From Ruegeria sp. Ofav3-42 (GTDB taxonomy: Bacteria; Pseudomonadota; Alphaproteobacteria; Rhodobacterales; Rhodobacteraceae), in contig NZ_JAKRGB010000004.1 of assembly GCF_022347725.1 (NCBI RefSeq), positions 186,001-250,000 on the forward strand: a stretch of DNA of 64,000 nt, read 5' to 3'. A program made the translations under genes and the position numbers. The notes beneath the pieces are model-generated. The model saw nothing but the letters and a program-made list of their open reading frames with translations. It was not told the DNA's origin and searched no databases. The stretch's first letter is position 1; the number at the start of each line of letters is the position of its first letter. Below, in pieces: positions 53,108-62,801 of the stretch.

Positions 53108-54805
53108 ATGGCAAGACGCATTTTTTCAAATGTCTCGAATGGCACTGAAGTAAAAGTTTCAAAGTTCCGGCAATTCGCCAGAAACGAAGACGGATCGTTC
53201 ATCGTTTTCGTGGTTATCACTTTCTTGTTGATCGTCGCGACGACCGGAATGGGCGTCGATATGATGAACTTTGAGCGGGACAGGGCCAACCTTCAGGCAA
53301 CACTTGACCGTGCGGTTCTTGCGGCAGCTGACCTTGACCAGAAACTGCCTCCAAAGGATGTTGTGAAATCCTATTTAGAGAAGTCGGGTACGCCCGGTAA
53401 ACTCGTGGGCGAACCAGTAGTCGTCACGGGTCTGGGTTTACGTAAAGTGACGGCCACTGCTGACGTCCTCGTCAATACCAATTTCATGAGGCTGTCAGGT
53501 GTAAAAACACTGGAGGCCCGCGTCACCAGCACCGCAGAAGAGTCCATTGGTGCAGTCGAGATTTCACTGGTTCTGGATATGTCCGGCTCGATGGCCTGGG
53601 CATCGGCGGAAGCGGGGAAGTCTAAACTTGAAGTACTTCAGGTTGCGGCAAAAAGATTTGTTACCGAGATGATATCAAAGCAGGAAGGCAATGATGTCTC
53701 GATCTCAATCATACCTTACGCAACCCAGGTAAACGCGGGTGAAAAAATCCTGAGTAAGTTCACAAATGTGACCAACGAACATTCGTATTCACACTGCGTT
53801 AACTTCACGGCGGACCAGTTCAAGTCGCCAAATCTGAAAACGTCGACCGCGTTGCAGCGCACAGCGCATTTCGACACCTACAAGCCAGGCAGATCAGGCA
53901 CGCCATCGACTCCGCGTGAGCCCAACACATATCCGACCTGCCCCGTTCGAGCCGGCAGTGAAATCACACCTCTGACCAATAACGTCACAACTCTGCACGA
54001 TGAGATTGATGATCTGACTGCATTTGGTCGAACTTCAATCGACATCGCGATGAAGTGGGCGTCCGCAATGGTGGATCCGGAGTTCAGACCCGTTGTGGAA
54101 AAACTTGCGTCTGACACAGAAAAGGTTGTTCCTTCCTATTTTTCCAACCGTCCTTTGGACTATGATGAGGACGTACTGAAGATCATTGTCGTTATGACTG
54201 ACGGCGAGAACACGGGTCAGTTCAAGCTGAAATCCAGCCTGCGCAGTGGCAATTCGGATGTTTGGTACAACCCGGACTACAGGGGATATGACCAAATATT
54301 GAAAAAGACTGTGGACGGAGAGTACAGCGTTCGTATCTCAAACAATCCGCCGCTTTACTACTGGTCGCGCCAACGTGCTTACGCATACCACCCTTATGGC
54401 GACAACGAACCAGGTGATGCAGTCCGGCTGACCAATCCCCAACTGTTCGCCATGACAAATCTGGACTATAACGCCAAAAGCAATTTTCGCTGGGATGACA
54501 ACTACGTAAATAAATATTACACCAAAGCGTTTTCCCAAGTCGGCGCAGGCGAAAAGAACACTCGGACAGCTGACATATGCAGAGAGATCAAGGATGAAGG
54601 CGTACACGTGTACGCGATCGCTTTTGAAGCCCCGGCCGTTGGTGTAACTACTATGTGGAATTGTGCAAGTTCGGACAGTCACTTCTTTTCAGTTAACTCT
54701 GACGGCAATCTTACTGGCAGCGATCCGGACGCCGAACCGCAAACACTGGAAGAAGTCTTCGTGTCGATCGCCTCTTCGATCAAAAAGCTGAGGCTGACCC
54801 AATGA
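53108..54805 (+). CDS. TadG-like pilus protein with von Willebrand A domain
   Basis: 565 residues. The N-terminus has a pilin-like TadE/TadG segment (ARNEDGSFIVFVVITFLLIVATTGMGVDMMNFERDRANLQ, membrane helix about 31-50). A VWA domain follows with the MIDAS signature D157-x-S159-x-S161 (DMSGSM) and VMTDGEN. It is anchored and probably exposed in the periplasm, acting in assembly of Flp-type pili. GGGGAC precedes the ATG. It is coupled to the next gene by an ATGA overlap. Confidence 0.9.
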   Translation: MARRIFSNVSNGTEVKVSKFRQFARNEDGSFIVFVVITFLLIVATTGMGVDMMNFERDRANLQATLDRAVLAAADLDQKLPPKDVVKSYLEKSGTPGKLVGEPVVVTGLGLRKVTATADVLVNTNFMRLSGVKTLEARVTSTAEESIGAVEISLVLDMSGSMAWASAEAGKSKLEVLQVAAKRFVTEMISKQEGNDVSISIIPYATQVNAGEKILSKFTNVTNEHSYSHCVNFTADQFKSPNLKTSTALQRTAHFDTYKPGRSGTPSTPREPNTYPTCPVRAGSEITPLTNNVTTLHDEIDDLTAFGRTSIDIAMKWASAMVDPEFRPVVEKLASDTEKVVPSYFSNRPLDYDEDVLKIIVVMTDGENTGQFKLKSSLRSGNSDVWYNPDYRGYDQILKKTVDGEYSVRISNNPPLYYWSRQRAYAYHPYGDNEPGDAVRLTNPQLFAMTNLDYNAKSNFRWDDNYVNKYYTKAFSQVGAGEKNTRTADICREIKDEGVHVYAIAFEAPAVGVTTMWNCASSDSHFFSVNSDGNLTGSDPDAEPQTLEEVFVSIASSIKKLRLTQ

Positions 54806-55332
54806 TCTTGAAAACACTGGCAAAAGCGGTGCGTTTCAAACGCGCGGAAGACGGCAATGTAACGCTCGAGTTCGTGCTTTTGTTCCCTTCGCTCCTTCTG
54901 TTTGTTGTCGGCGCGATGGAGTACGCCTTTGTGACGATGCAACAATCCATGCTGGAAAGGTCGGTCGATCTGGTTGTACGCGATATTCGTCTGGGTACCG
55001 GCAAGGAACTTACCCACGACCAGATCAAAAAATCGATTTGTGATCGCGCTCTTATGGTCAACGATTGTAATCAGAACCTGCGTCTGGAAATGAGAGTTCA
55101 AAACGCGTATGCGGGAATAGATCTGCCCGCGCAGCCAGATTGCACCGACAACTCGGAAGAGGTCAAACCGGTGCGGCGCTTCAAAAATGGTCAAGCCAAC
55201 GACCTGATGATCTTGCGGGCGTGCGCCAAGGTCGATCCTCTGTTGCGAACGACACAAATGAGGCGCGCACTGGTCGATGAAACCGGGCAGATTACCCTGA
55301 CGGCCACGACTGCATTTGTACAGGAGCCTTGA
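54802..55332 (+). CDS. TadE-like pilus protein
   Basis: 176 residues. The N-terminus RAEDGNVTLEFVLLFPSLLLFVVGAMEYAF has the E-x-A/V-x-x-x-P-like signature of TadE minor pseudopilins and one membrane helix (about 22-42). The rest is a periplasmic domain with three Cys (C60, C70 and C114 or so). It overlaps the TadG-like gene (ATGA) and lies 7 bases before the next TadE-like gene. Confidence 0.87.
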   Translation: MILKTLAKAVRFKRAEDGNVTLEFVLLFPSLLLFVVGAMEYAFVTMQQSMLERSVDLVVRDIRLGTGKELTHDQIKKSICDRALMVNDCNQNLRLEMRVQNAYAGIDLPAQPDCTDNSEEVKPVRRFKNGQANDLMILRACAKVDPLLRTTQMRRALVDETGQITLTATTAFVQEP

Positions 55333-55339
55333 GAACGGC

Positions 55340-55954
55340 ATGGCCATTTTTTCAAAGTTTCGAGGATTTCTGCGACGCGCAAACCGTGACGAGCGGGGAT
55401 CGCTGACGGTTGAATATGTCCTTATCTTCCCTCTGCTGGTGTGGACGGTAACTGGCACCTACAGCTTTTTTGACGGCTTCCGCCAAAGTGCGGCCAACCT
55501 GAAGGCGTCTTATACAATCGGTGACCTGATCTCACGGGAAGCCTACTCGCTCACGGATACTTATTTTCAATCGCTATATATTCTGATGCACCGGATGGTT
55601 GATAATGGGTCGCAACTCGAAATGCGGGTAACTGTGATCAGATATGACGAGGACGACAAACGCCATTATGTGATGGGGAACACCAGATGCGGTTTCACGG
55701 CAAACTGGGAAAACGCCAACATCAAACAACTGAAAGACAGCCTTCCGCCCATGCCTGATCAGGATACGCTGATCCTTGTTGAAACAAGAAACAAGTACGT
55801 TCCAACGTTCAATATTAGCTGGCTGGCCGACGACTACACCTTCGACAATTTTGTCTTCACGCGGCCTCGCTTTAACGACAAGGTCGCTTGGGCTGCGTCG
55901 GACGAGTTTTGTCAGCAGAATGTGGAGCCAGTGCAAACAGCATCTCCGACATAA
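55340..55954 (+). CDS. TadE-like pilus protein, second copy
   Basis: 204 residues. NRDERGSLTVEYVLIFPLLVWTVTGTYSFFDGF is another TadE-type N-terminus with one membrane helix (about 24-44), followed by a periplasmic part. ATG 55340 is the best start. Its 3' end overlaps the convergent membrane protein gene by 83 bases. The rest of the tad locus is not in the window, so this trio is probably a distant accessory unit. Confidence 0.87.
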   Translation: MAIFSKFRGFLRRANRDERGSLTVEYVLIFPLLVWTVTGTYSFFDGFRQSAANLKASYTIGDLISREAYSLTDTYFQSLYILMHRMVDNGSQLEMRVTVIRYDEDDKRHYVMGNTRCGFTANWENANIKQLKDSLPPMPDQDTLILVETRNKYVPTFNISWLADDYTFDNFVFTRPRFNDKVAWAASDEFCQQNVEPVQTASPT

Positions 55955-56381
55955 ATTTTGTCTCGGCGGCAGAGGTCATCCCACCTACGCCAATGCGGTG
56001 ACCGACGCGCCACCATAGGCCCGGTGCCCACGTGTTGGGCGCCTTTGTACGCGTACGAACCAGAAAGCCGTTCGAGGGTTTGAAGGCAAAGACGCCGCGT
56101 TCGACGGTCTCGATATCCTCAACCTTTGCAATGAGTTGCCCTGCCCCGGTTCGAAGTTCTGACTCGGTCAGCTCGATCCAGTCACTGGTGGCTTGCCACA
56201 TGCGATAGGCCAACCAGAAAGCACCGGCTCCGACCGCAAGCAAAAAGACCAGCCATGCCGGTTCCGGCGGGGTAGTGAGAGCGACATAAAGAACCAGCGC
56301 ACCGACGATCGACAGCATTCCCACGCCAGTCCAGCGCCTCGGTGCTGACGGTTTGACCGTAGCCAGAATTTCCTGTTGCAT
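55872..56381 (-). CDS. Membrane protein of unknown function
   Basis: 169 residues from ATG 56381, which has GGGGAC upstream. There are two membrane helices (about 18-36 and 43-62), then a soluble part (DWIELTESELRTGAGQLIAKVEDIETVERGVFAFKPSNGFLV) that resembles bacterial PH-like membrane domains. No function is known. It overlaps the second TadE-like gene at its 3' end. Confidence 0.8.
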   Translation of the reverse strand: MQQEILATVKPSAPRRWTGVGMLSIVGALVLYVALTTPPEPAWLVFLLAVGAGAFWLAYRMWQATSDWIELTESELRTGAGQLIAKVEDIETVERGVFAFKPSNGFLVRTRTKAPNTWAPGLWWRVGHRIGVGGMTSAAETKFMSEMLFALAPHSADKTRPTQPKRPCR

Positions 56382-56539
56382 TGTCGTCCCCTGCTCTGCT
56401 CCGCCCGGGTTTAACTGCTTTGACAGTCGAAAAACAGAGGGCATCTTATTCTCGATTTTTGCACAACCAGCGTGTTTGCACGCGAATTGACGCAGATCAC
56501 GCACAGGTTACATGATCCTCACAACACCAGGAGGCCAAC

Positions 56540-57451
56540 ATGTCCCTTAGACCAACACTGGAAACCCGCAAAGCCACCCCGACGATGGAAGGCGCAGGCG
56601 TCAAGCTACATCGGGCATTCGGGTTTCAGGACCCGTCCGAGCTCGACCCGTTTCTGTTGTTCGATGACTTTCGCAATGAGCGCCCGCAGGACTATCAGGC
56701 GGGGTTCCCCTGGCATCCCCATCGCGGCATCGAGACGATCACCTATGTTCTTTCTGGAACCGTCGAGCACTCGGATTCTTTGGGCAACACCGGAACACTG
56801 GGCGCGGGTGATGTTCAGTGGATGACAGCCGGGTCCGGGATCCTGCATCAGGAAATGCCCAAGGGAAACGGCGTTGGCCAGATGCACGGGTTTCAGCTTT
56901 GGGGCAATTTGCCATCGGACCAGAAAATGACGGCACCGCGCTATCAGGATGTTCAAAGCAAGGAAATACCGGAGATCACCGATGACGATGGCACCACAGT
57001 ACGCGTCATCGTTGGCGAGTTCTGGGGCAAGACAGGTCCCGTGGACGGCATCGCTGCAGATCCGCAATATCTGGACGTGCAGATCCCTGCAGGCGTGAAG
57101 AAGACCTTTTGCATCGACACATACCGTCGGGCGTTCGCCTATGTTTTTCAGGGGCAAGCGGCCTTTGCTGACGCCTCACAACCCACTGGCGTACTTCTGG
57201 AAAAAGAAGTCGCCGGGCAAGAGGTCAATATTCGTGACATGTCCGGAGACCGAACGCTTGTGCGTTTCGGAACCGGCGATGAGGTCACGGTTCAGGCCGG
57301 GCCTGAGGGTGTTCGCTTTCTGCTGATCTCCGGCGCGCCAATTGACGAGCCGGTCGCCTGGCATGGCCCGATCGTCATGAATACACGAGCAGAGCTGGAG
57401 CAGGCATTCCGAGAGCTGCGGAACGGAACGTTCATCCGTGCCGCTCACTGA
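56540..57451 (+). CDS. Pirin-family protein
   Basis: 303 residues with two cupin domains. The N-terminal metal site is complete: H59 and H61 (FPWHPHRG), H103 and E105 (GILHQE). The C-terminal cupin follows (YVFQGQAAF). Bacterial pirins bind iron and some have quercetin dioxygenase activity; the substrate here is unknown. AGGAGG lies before the ATG. Confidence 0.93.
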   Translation: MSLRPTLETRKATPTMEGAGVKLHRAFGFQDPSELDPFLLFDDFRNERPQDYQAGFPWHPHRGIETITYVLSGTVEHSDSLGNTGTLGAGDVQWMTAGSGILHQEMPKGNGVGQMHGFQLWGNLPSDQKMTAPRYQDVQSKEIPEITDDDGTTVRVIVGEFWGKTGPVDGIAADPQYLDVQIPAGVKKTFCIDTYRRAFAYVFQGQAAFADASQPTGVLLEKEVAGQEVNIRDMSGDRTLVRFGTGDEVTVQAGPEGVRFLLISGAPIDEPVAWHGPIVMNTRAELEQAFRELRNGTFIRAAH

Positions 57452-57465
57452 CAAGGCGACTTCGG

Positions 57466-58053
57466 TCAGGCGGTTACGGCGCGCCTGACCATATCCCAAT
57501 AAACCTGCTCGACCTCGTCCAGCGACAACCGTCCGCCTGTCCGGTACCAGGTCATCACACCGTTCAACATGGCAATCACTGCCAGAGTTGCGATCTTGGT
57601 ATCGGCGACCGAGAAAAGCCCTGCCTGCTGTCCATCCCTCAGAATGGTCTCAAGCGAGTCTTCATAAGTCCTGCGCAGGGCCTCGATTTCAGAGAAATTT
57701 TCGGGAGTGAGATTACGTAACTCCATGTAAGCAATGAATACCTCATCTGGCCTCTGCAAGTGAAACCGAATGTGAAAGCCTACAAAGCGGCGCAGGGCAT
57801 CCTCTGTATCTGCCGGATTGCCCAGTTCATCGTAGGCCGACAACAGGTCTTGCATGTGATCATGCATCAGACGGAACAACAGGCTCTGTTTGTCGGGTGT
57901 GTAGTTGTAAAGCGCCCCGGCCTGCACGCCAACTTCCTTAGCAATCTGGCGCATCGACACAGCGGCGTATCCATGTCGGGCAAATAGCCCCAGCGCAGCT
58001 TTGCGGATGCGCGGGCCGGTGATGTCGGAATGTGAACCTTGGGTACGTGCCAT
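57466..58053 (-). CDS. TetR-family transcriptional regulator
   Basis: 195 residues. The N-terminal HTH is KAALGLFARHGYAAVSMRQIAKEVGVQAGALYNYTPDKQSLLF; the C-terminal ligand domain has no recognised signature. It converges with the pirin gene and starts next to a perfect palindromic operator (58064-58085), so it is probably autoregulated and may control the neighbouring lipoprotein gene. Confidence 0.93.
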   Translation of the reverse strand: MARTQGSHSDITGPRIRKAALGLFARHGYAAVSMRQIAKEVGVQAGALYNYTPDKQSLLFRLMHDHMQDLLSAYDELGNPADTEDALRRFVGFHIRFHLQRPDEVFIAYMELRNLTPENFSEIEALRRTYEDSLETILRDGQQAGLFSVADTKIATLAVIAMLNGVMTWYRTGGRLSLDEVEQVYWDMVRRAVTA

Positions 58054-58063
58054 TTCGCCACCG

Positions 58064-58085
58064 TATATGAACGCATGTTCATATA
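58064..58085. promoter_or_regulatory. Palindromic operator upstream of the TetR-type gene
   Basis: TATATGAAC (58064-58072) and GTTCATATA (58077-58085) form perfect 9-bp arms around GCAT, 10 bases before the regulator start. The size and place are those of a TetR operator. Confidence 0.85.
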
Positions 58086-58152
58086 GAACCCCGCTTGAAC
58101 GCCCGCCTTAAAAGGTGCATCACGGTGTCAGTCGCCATTGAAAGGGTTCCGG

Positions 58153-58401
58153 ATGAAACCCCTGCCATTGCTGGTTTTGTTTCTGACATGCGCTGCGTGC
58201 GCGGACTTTTCGGAATTGGAAGGGCGCGAACTGCCGAATGTGCGTTCGGCGGCGTACCCTAAGCTAATCCCGGTTCAGGACATCCTGGGCCCGCCAGTGG
58301 ACCCCGTGAGCGAAGCGGCTGAGGTCGAAGAGGATCTGACCGCGCGCAGCGAAGCACTGGCGAAAAAGGCCGAAGCGCTGCAAAACGCCGAAATAAACTA
58401 G
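58153..58401 (+). CDS. Small putative lipoprotein
   Basis: 82 residues from ATG 58153. A short hydrophobic signal (PLPLLVLFLTCAAC) ends in a likely lipobox Cys. The mature part is Glu/Ala-rich and helical near the end (EEDLTARSEALAKKAEALQ). The function is unknown. It is divergent from the TetR gene across the operator and is followed by hom. Confidence 0.75.
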   Translation: MKPLPLLVLFLTCAACADFSELEGRELPNVRSAAYPKLIPVQDILGPPVDPVSEAAEVEEDLTARSEALAKKAEALQNAEIN

Positions 58402-58528
58402 CCTTCAACAATTCGAATGCCCGTATCTGCTGTCTCGGATTGCGCCCCGGCGCTGAACCCGTTAAGGCACCGATGAACGGGCGGGCAGCCCGAAACCACA
58501 GAAATTCGAGCGGAAAGGAACCCACGGG

Positions 58529-59815
58529 ATGACACAGGCGCTGCGGCTGGGAATTGCGGGCTTGGGAACGGTTGGCGTGGGTGTCGTGCGGATCGTGCGC
58601 CGGCATGCCGATCTGCTGCAGGCGCGTACAGGCCGTGCGATCGAAATCACCGCAGTTTCAGCGCGCGACGCAAGCAAGGACCGCGGCGTGAGCCTGTCGG
58701 ACTACGCATGGGAAACCGATCCCGTCGCTCTGGCAAAACGCGATGATATTGACGTCTTTGTAGAACTGATGGGCGGCGAAAACGGTGCCGCCAAGGCGTC
58801 GGTCGAGGCGGCATTGGCCGCAGGCAAAGATGTTGTCACCGCAAACAAAGCACTACTGGCAATCCACGGTCAGGAGCTTGCCGAAAAGGCCGAGGCCGCA
58901 GGCCGCGTGATCCGTTTCGAGGCCGCCGTCGCCGGTGGCATTCCCGTGATCAAATCCCTGACCGAAGGCTTGGCGGGCAACGAGATCACCCGCGTCATGG
59001 GTGTGATGAACGGCACCTGTAACTACATTCTGACCCGGATGCAGTCACAGGAGCTGGGCTATAACGCGCTGTTCGAAGAATGCGCAGAGTTGGGATACCT
59101 CGAAGCCGACCCGAACCTCGACGTGGGTGGCATCGACGCAGCGCATAAGCTGGCGCTGCTGTCCTCGATCGCGTTTGGCACCAAACCGAATTTCGACGGC
59201 ATCCAGATCGAAGGCATCCAACATATCAGCCTGGACGACATCCATCAGGCCGCAGACATGGGCTATCGTATCAAGCTGCTGGGCGTTGCTCAGCGCTCGG
59301 CGCGCGGGCTGGAACAGCGGATGCAGCCCTGCCTTGTGCCCAGCGGATCGCCCTTGGGCCAGCTGGAAGGTGGCACCAACATGGTTGTCATCGAAGGTGA
59401 CGCGGTTGAACAGGTTGTTCTGCGCGGCCCAGGCGCGGGCGAAGGCCCCACGGCGAGCGCCGTGATGGGCGACGTTTGCGATCTGGCACGCGGGCTGCAA
59501 ATCCCGACTTTTGGCCGTCCAGCGACCACACTGCAAGATGCGAAGCCCGCCATTACCGGTCTGCCCGCCCCCTACTATCTGCGCCTCGCGCTGTTCGACA
59601 AGCCGGGGGCACTGGCCAAAGTGGCCGCCATTCTGGGCGATGCGGGTGTCTCAATCGATCGGATGCGCCAATACGGGCACACCGAAGCCACCGCGCCGGT
59701 GCTGATTGTCACACACAAAACCACACGCGCGACGCTGGACGTCGCGCTGGAAGGCCTCCGCGCGACCGATGTTGTATCGGGCGAGCCCGTTGCACTGCGG
59801 ATTGAAGAGGTTTGA
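58529..59815 (+). CDS. hom: Homoserine dehydrogenase
   Basis: Reduces aspartate semialdehyde to homoserine, towards threonine and methionine. 428 residues: NAD(P) motif GIAGLGTVGVGVVRI, the GGIPVIKSLTEGLAGN and GVMNGTCNYILT core, and a C-terminal ACT domain (YYLRLALFDKPGALAKVAAIL) for feedback control. AAGGAA precedes the ATG. It forms a unit with glpX. Confidence 0.97.
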   Translation: MTQALRLGIAGLGTVGVGVVRIVRRHADLLQARTGRAIEITAVSARDASKDRGVSLSDYAWETDPVALAKRDDIDVFVELMGGENGAAKASVEAALAAGKDVVTANKALLAIHGQELAEKAEAAGRVIRFEAAVAGGIPVIKSLTEGLAGNEITRVMGVMNGTCNYILTRMQSQELGYNALFEECAELGYLEADPNLDVGGIDAAHKLALLSSIAFGTKPNFDGIQIEGIQHISLDDIHQAADMGYRIKLLGVAQRSARGLEQRMQPCLVPSGSPLGQLEGGTNMVVIEGDAVEQVVLRGPGAGEGPTASAVMGDVCDLARGLQIPTFGRPATTLQDAKPAITGLPAPYYLRLALFDKPGALAKVAAILGDAGVSIDRMRQYGHTEATAPVLIVTHKTTRATLDVALEGLRATDVVSGEPVALRIEEV

Positions 59816-59821
59816 CCCTTG

Positions 59822-59843
59822 CAGCCTGCCCAAAACGCAGGCT
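59822..59843 (+). promoter_or_regulatory. Hairpin between hom and glpX
   Basis: AGCCTGC and GCAGGCT (about 59822-59843) form a stem of 7 bp around CCAAAAC. There is no T tract. It may protect the hom mRNA end or modulate read-through into glpX. Confidence 0.5.
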
Positions 59844-59884
59844 ATGCCCGATGAAACGCCTTTATTGACCTGAGGATACCTAAA

Positions 59885-60868
59885 ATGAGCGCTGCCAAAA
59901 TCGATTTCAACGACCGCCTGTTGTCTCTGGGCCTAGCACGGGTCGCGGAACAGGCCGCACTGGCCTCGGCCTCGCTGGTTGGACGTGGCGACGAAAAAGC
60001 CGCGGATCAGGCGGCGGTGAACGCGATGCGGGAACAGCTGAACCTGCTGGACATTTCCGGCGTCGTCGTCATCGGCGAAGGCGAACGTGACGAAGCGCCT
60101 ATGCTGTACATCGGCGAAGAGGTCGGCACCGGAACAGGTCCCGGTGTGGACATCGCGCTGGACCCACTGGAAGGTACGACGCTGACCGCCAAGGATATGC
60201 CGAACGCGCTGACCGTGATCGCAATGGGTCCGCGCGGCTCGATGCTGCACGCGCCGGATGTCTACATGGACAAACTAGCCATTGGCCCGGGCTTTCCTGA
60301 AGGCGTTGTCAATCTGGACATGAGCCCGCGTGAGCGCGTTGAAGCGCTGGCAAAAGCCAAGGGCTGTGAGCCTGCCGACATCACCGTCTGCATTCTGGAA
60401 CGTCCCCGCCATGAGGCAATAATCGCCGAAGTGCGCGAGACCGGTGCCTCGATCCGCCTGATCACCGATGGTGACGTGGCTGGAGTCATGCATTGCGCTG
60501 AAAGCGAAGAGACCGGCATCGACATGTATATGGGTCAGGGCGGCGCGCCTGAGGGTGTTCTGGCCGCCGCTGCGCTGAAATGCATGGGTGGTCAGATCTT
60601 TGGCCGCCTGCTGTTCCGCAATGACGATGAGCGTGGCCGCGCGGCCAAGGCAGGCATCACCGACCTGGACCGTGTGTATTCCCGCGATGAGATGGTGACG
60701 GCCGACGTGATCTTTGCCGCAACCGGTGTAACCGGTGGCTCCCTGCTGCCGCGCATCAAGCGCGAGCCGGGTTGGGTCGAAACCACTACTCTGCTGATGC
60801 GTTCCAAGACCGGCTCGGTACGCCGTATGTCCTACCGCACACCGATGTGGCCGCACAACGAAGCATAA
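59885..60868 (+). CDS. glpX: Fructose-1,6-bisphosphatase class II
   Basis: 327 residues. It has VVIGEGERDEAPMLYIGEEVG with the metal-binding acids, DPLEGTTLTAKDMPNALTV and GGAPEGVLAAAALKCMGGQIFGRL. It performs the gluconeogenic hydrolysis of fructose 1,6-bisphosphate. A GAGGATACC ribosome site precedes the ATG. It follows hom and precedes recJ, an order common in Roseobacter genomes. Confidence 0.96.
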   Translation: MSAAKIDFNDRLLSLGLARVAEQAALASASLVGRGDEKAADQAAVNAMREQLNLLDISGVVVIGEGERDEAPMLYIGEEVGTGTGPGVDIALDPLEGTTLTAKDMPNALTVIAMGPRGSMLHAPDVYMDKLAIGPGFPEGVVNLDMSPRERVEALAKAKGCEPADITVCILERPRHEAIIAEVRETGASIRLITDGDVAGVMHCAESEETGIDMYMGQGGAPEGVLAAAALKCMGGQIFGRLLFRNDDERGRAAKAGITDLDRVYSRDEMVTADVIFAATGVTGGSLLPRIKREPGWVETTTLLMRSKTGSVRRMSYRTPMWPHNEA

Positions 60869-60942
60869 GCGGCTTGCGCCGCTGCCTTCGGCGAGAGTAT
60901 TTGTAAAAAGATGAAGAGGCCGGGTCCGAGAGGGTCCGGCCT
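60868..60942 (+). repeat. Intergenic repeat element and hairpins between glpX and recJ
   Basis: AGCGGC-TTGC-GCCGCT (60868-60883) is followed by gccttcggcgagagtatttg and aaaaagatgaag (60884-60916), a diverged copy of the element at 13221-13254. Then AGGCCGG (60917-60923) pairs with CCGGCCT (60936-60942). The third hairpin is followed by only two T, so termination would be weak. Confidence 0.65.
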
Positions 60943-60960
60943 TGGCATATGAGGGCAGGC

Positions 60961-62703
60961 ATGAGTTTCTTAGGGGTTGAGCAGTCACTGACAGGGCGGC
61001 GTTGGGTCGGACCGGAGGCTGAGGTCGAACGGGCCACGGAAATGCTGGTGCAACAGGCTGGCCTGCCGCGTGCGGTGTGTCAGGTTCTGGCGCGGCGTGG
61101 CGTTCCGCCCATGGAAGCGCAGAGCTTTCTGGACCCCAAGCTGAAGGAACTGCTGCCTGATCCTCGGTCCATGAAAGATATGGAGAAGGCCGCAACGCGC
61201 TTTCTGGAAGCCGTCCGGAACAAGCAACGGATAGCGGTGTTCGCTGACTATGACGTCGACGGCGGCAGTTCGGCGGCTCTGTTGCTGGTCTGGCTGCGCC
61301 AAATGGGGCTGCAAGCCACGCTCTATGTGCCGGACCGGATTGATGAGGGCTATGGGCCAAACCTACCAGCAATGCGGGAGCTGGCGGCTGCGCATGATCT
61401 GATCATCTGCGTGGACTGCGGCACGCTCAGTCACGAACCGATTGCGGCGGCAAAGGGCGCAGACGTCATTGTTCTGGACCACCACCTTGGCGGTGAGACG
61501 CTGCCCGACTGCGTAGCGGTGGTGAACCCCAATCGGCAAGACGAAAGCGGCGATCTGGGCTATCTCTGCGCGGCTGGCGTTGTGTTCCTGATGTTGGTTG
61601 AGGCCGGCCGTCAGTTGCGCGAGGCCGGGGCTAAAGGTCCGGACCTGATCAGTCTGCTGGACCTCGTGGCCCTTGCGACTGTTGCAGACGTGGCCCCCTT
61701 GATTGATGCGAACCGGGCGCTGGTCCGACAAGGTCTGAAGGTCATGGCGCAACGGCAAAGGCCGGGATTGGTCGCGCTGTCGGATGTTGCGCGTATGGAT
61801 TCGGCCCCCAACAGCTACCATCTGGGCTTCCTTCTGGGGCCACGCGTCAATGCGGGTGGGCGGATCGGTCAGGCCGATCTGGGAGCACGCCTGCTGAGTA
61901 CCGACTCGATAACCGAGGCGGAGGCATTGTCTCAAAGACTGGACGAGTTGAATACCGAACGGCGGGATATTGAGAATGCAGTGCGCACAGCAGCGCTGGA
62001 ACAGGCCGAGGAACGCGGGCTGGACGCGCCCTTGGTCTGGGCGGCGGGCGAAGGATGGCACCCCGGCGTTGTCGGCATCGTAGCGTCGCGCCTCAAGGAA
62101 AACGCCAATAGGCCCGCGATTGTCATCGGTTTTGACGGCGATGAGGGAAAAGGATCGGGCCGCTCGGTCTCGGGCGTTGATCTGGGCGCATCGATCCAGC
62201 GATTGGCGGCTGAGGGCCTTTTGGTCAAAGGTGGCGGTCACAAGATGGCGGCTGGTTTGACCGTCATGCGGGATCAGTTGGAACCGGCAATGGAACGGCT
62301 CAGCGAATTGTTGGCCAAACAGGGCGCAGGTAAAGGCGGTCCTGCGGACCTGAAGCTGGACGGTGCGCTAATGCCCGGTGCAGCTTCGGTCGACCTGATT
62401 GAACAGATCGAAAAAGCCGGTCCTTTCGGGGCCAGCGCACCTGCCCCGCGCTACGCCCTGCCGGACTTGCAGGTCCGCTTTGCCAAACGCGTGGGCGAAT
62501 CGCATCTGAAGCTGTCTTTGTCAGACGGCATGGGTGCAGGGCTGGACGCAATCGCCTTTGGTGCCTTTGACGGACCGATGGGTGAACGGCTGTCCAATCA
62601 CGGCGGTGCCCGGTTCCATTTCGCCGGACGGCTCGAAGTGAACACATGGGGCGGGCGGCAAAGTGTTCAGCTAAGACTGGAAGACGCGGCAGAGGCAAAC
62701 TAA
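60961..62703 (+). CDS. recJ: Single-stranded-DNA-specific exonuclease RecJ
   Basis: 5'-3' exonuclease in recombination and mismatch repair. 580 residues from ATG 60961. The DHH phosphoesterase domain has VFADYDVDGGSSAALLL, CVDCGT and VLDHHLGG, and the DHHA1 part has GPRVNAGGRIGQADLG and KGGGHKMAAGLTV. GAGGGC lies before the ATG. It ends before the tRNA-Glu pair. Confidence 0.96.
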   Translation: MSFLGVEQSLTGRRWVGPEAEVERATEMLVQQAGLPRAVCQVLARRGVPPMEAQSFLDPKLKELLPDPRSMKDMEKAATRFLEAVRNKQRIAVFADYDVDGGSSAALLLVWLRQMGLQATLYVPDRIDEGYGPNLPAMRELAAAHDLIICVDCGTLSHEPIAAAKGADVIVLDHHLGGETLPDCVAVVNPNRQDESGDLGYLCAAGVVFLMLVEAGRQLREAGAKGPDLISLLDLVALATVADVAPLIDANRALVRQGLKVMAQRQRPGLVALSDVARMDSAPNSYHLGFLLGPRVNAGGRIGQADLGARLLSTDSITEAEALSQRLDELNTERRDIENAVRTAALEQAEERGLDAPLVWAAGEGWHPGVVGIVASRLKENANRPAIVIGFDGDEGKGSGRSVSGVDLGASIQRLAAEGLLVKGGGHKMAAGLTVMRDQLEPAMERLSELLAKQGAGKGGPADLKLDGALMPGAASVDLIEQIEKAGPFGASAPAPRYALPDLQVRFAKRVGESHLKLSLSDGMGAGLDAIAFGAFDGPMGERLSNHGGARFHFAGRLEVNTWGGRQSVQLRLEDAAEAN

Positions 62704-62801
62704 GCCCGTTTCCGGCCCCGCCAAAAAAGTTTCACATCCCTGCATTTTTCGACTTGCGGGGGTCAGAGGTAAACCGTAAAAGGCCCTCCACAAGCCAGCG
62801 T

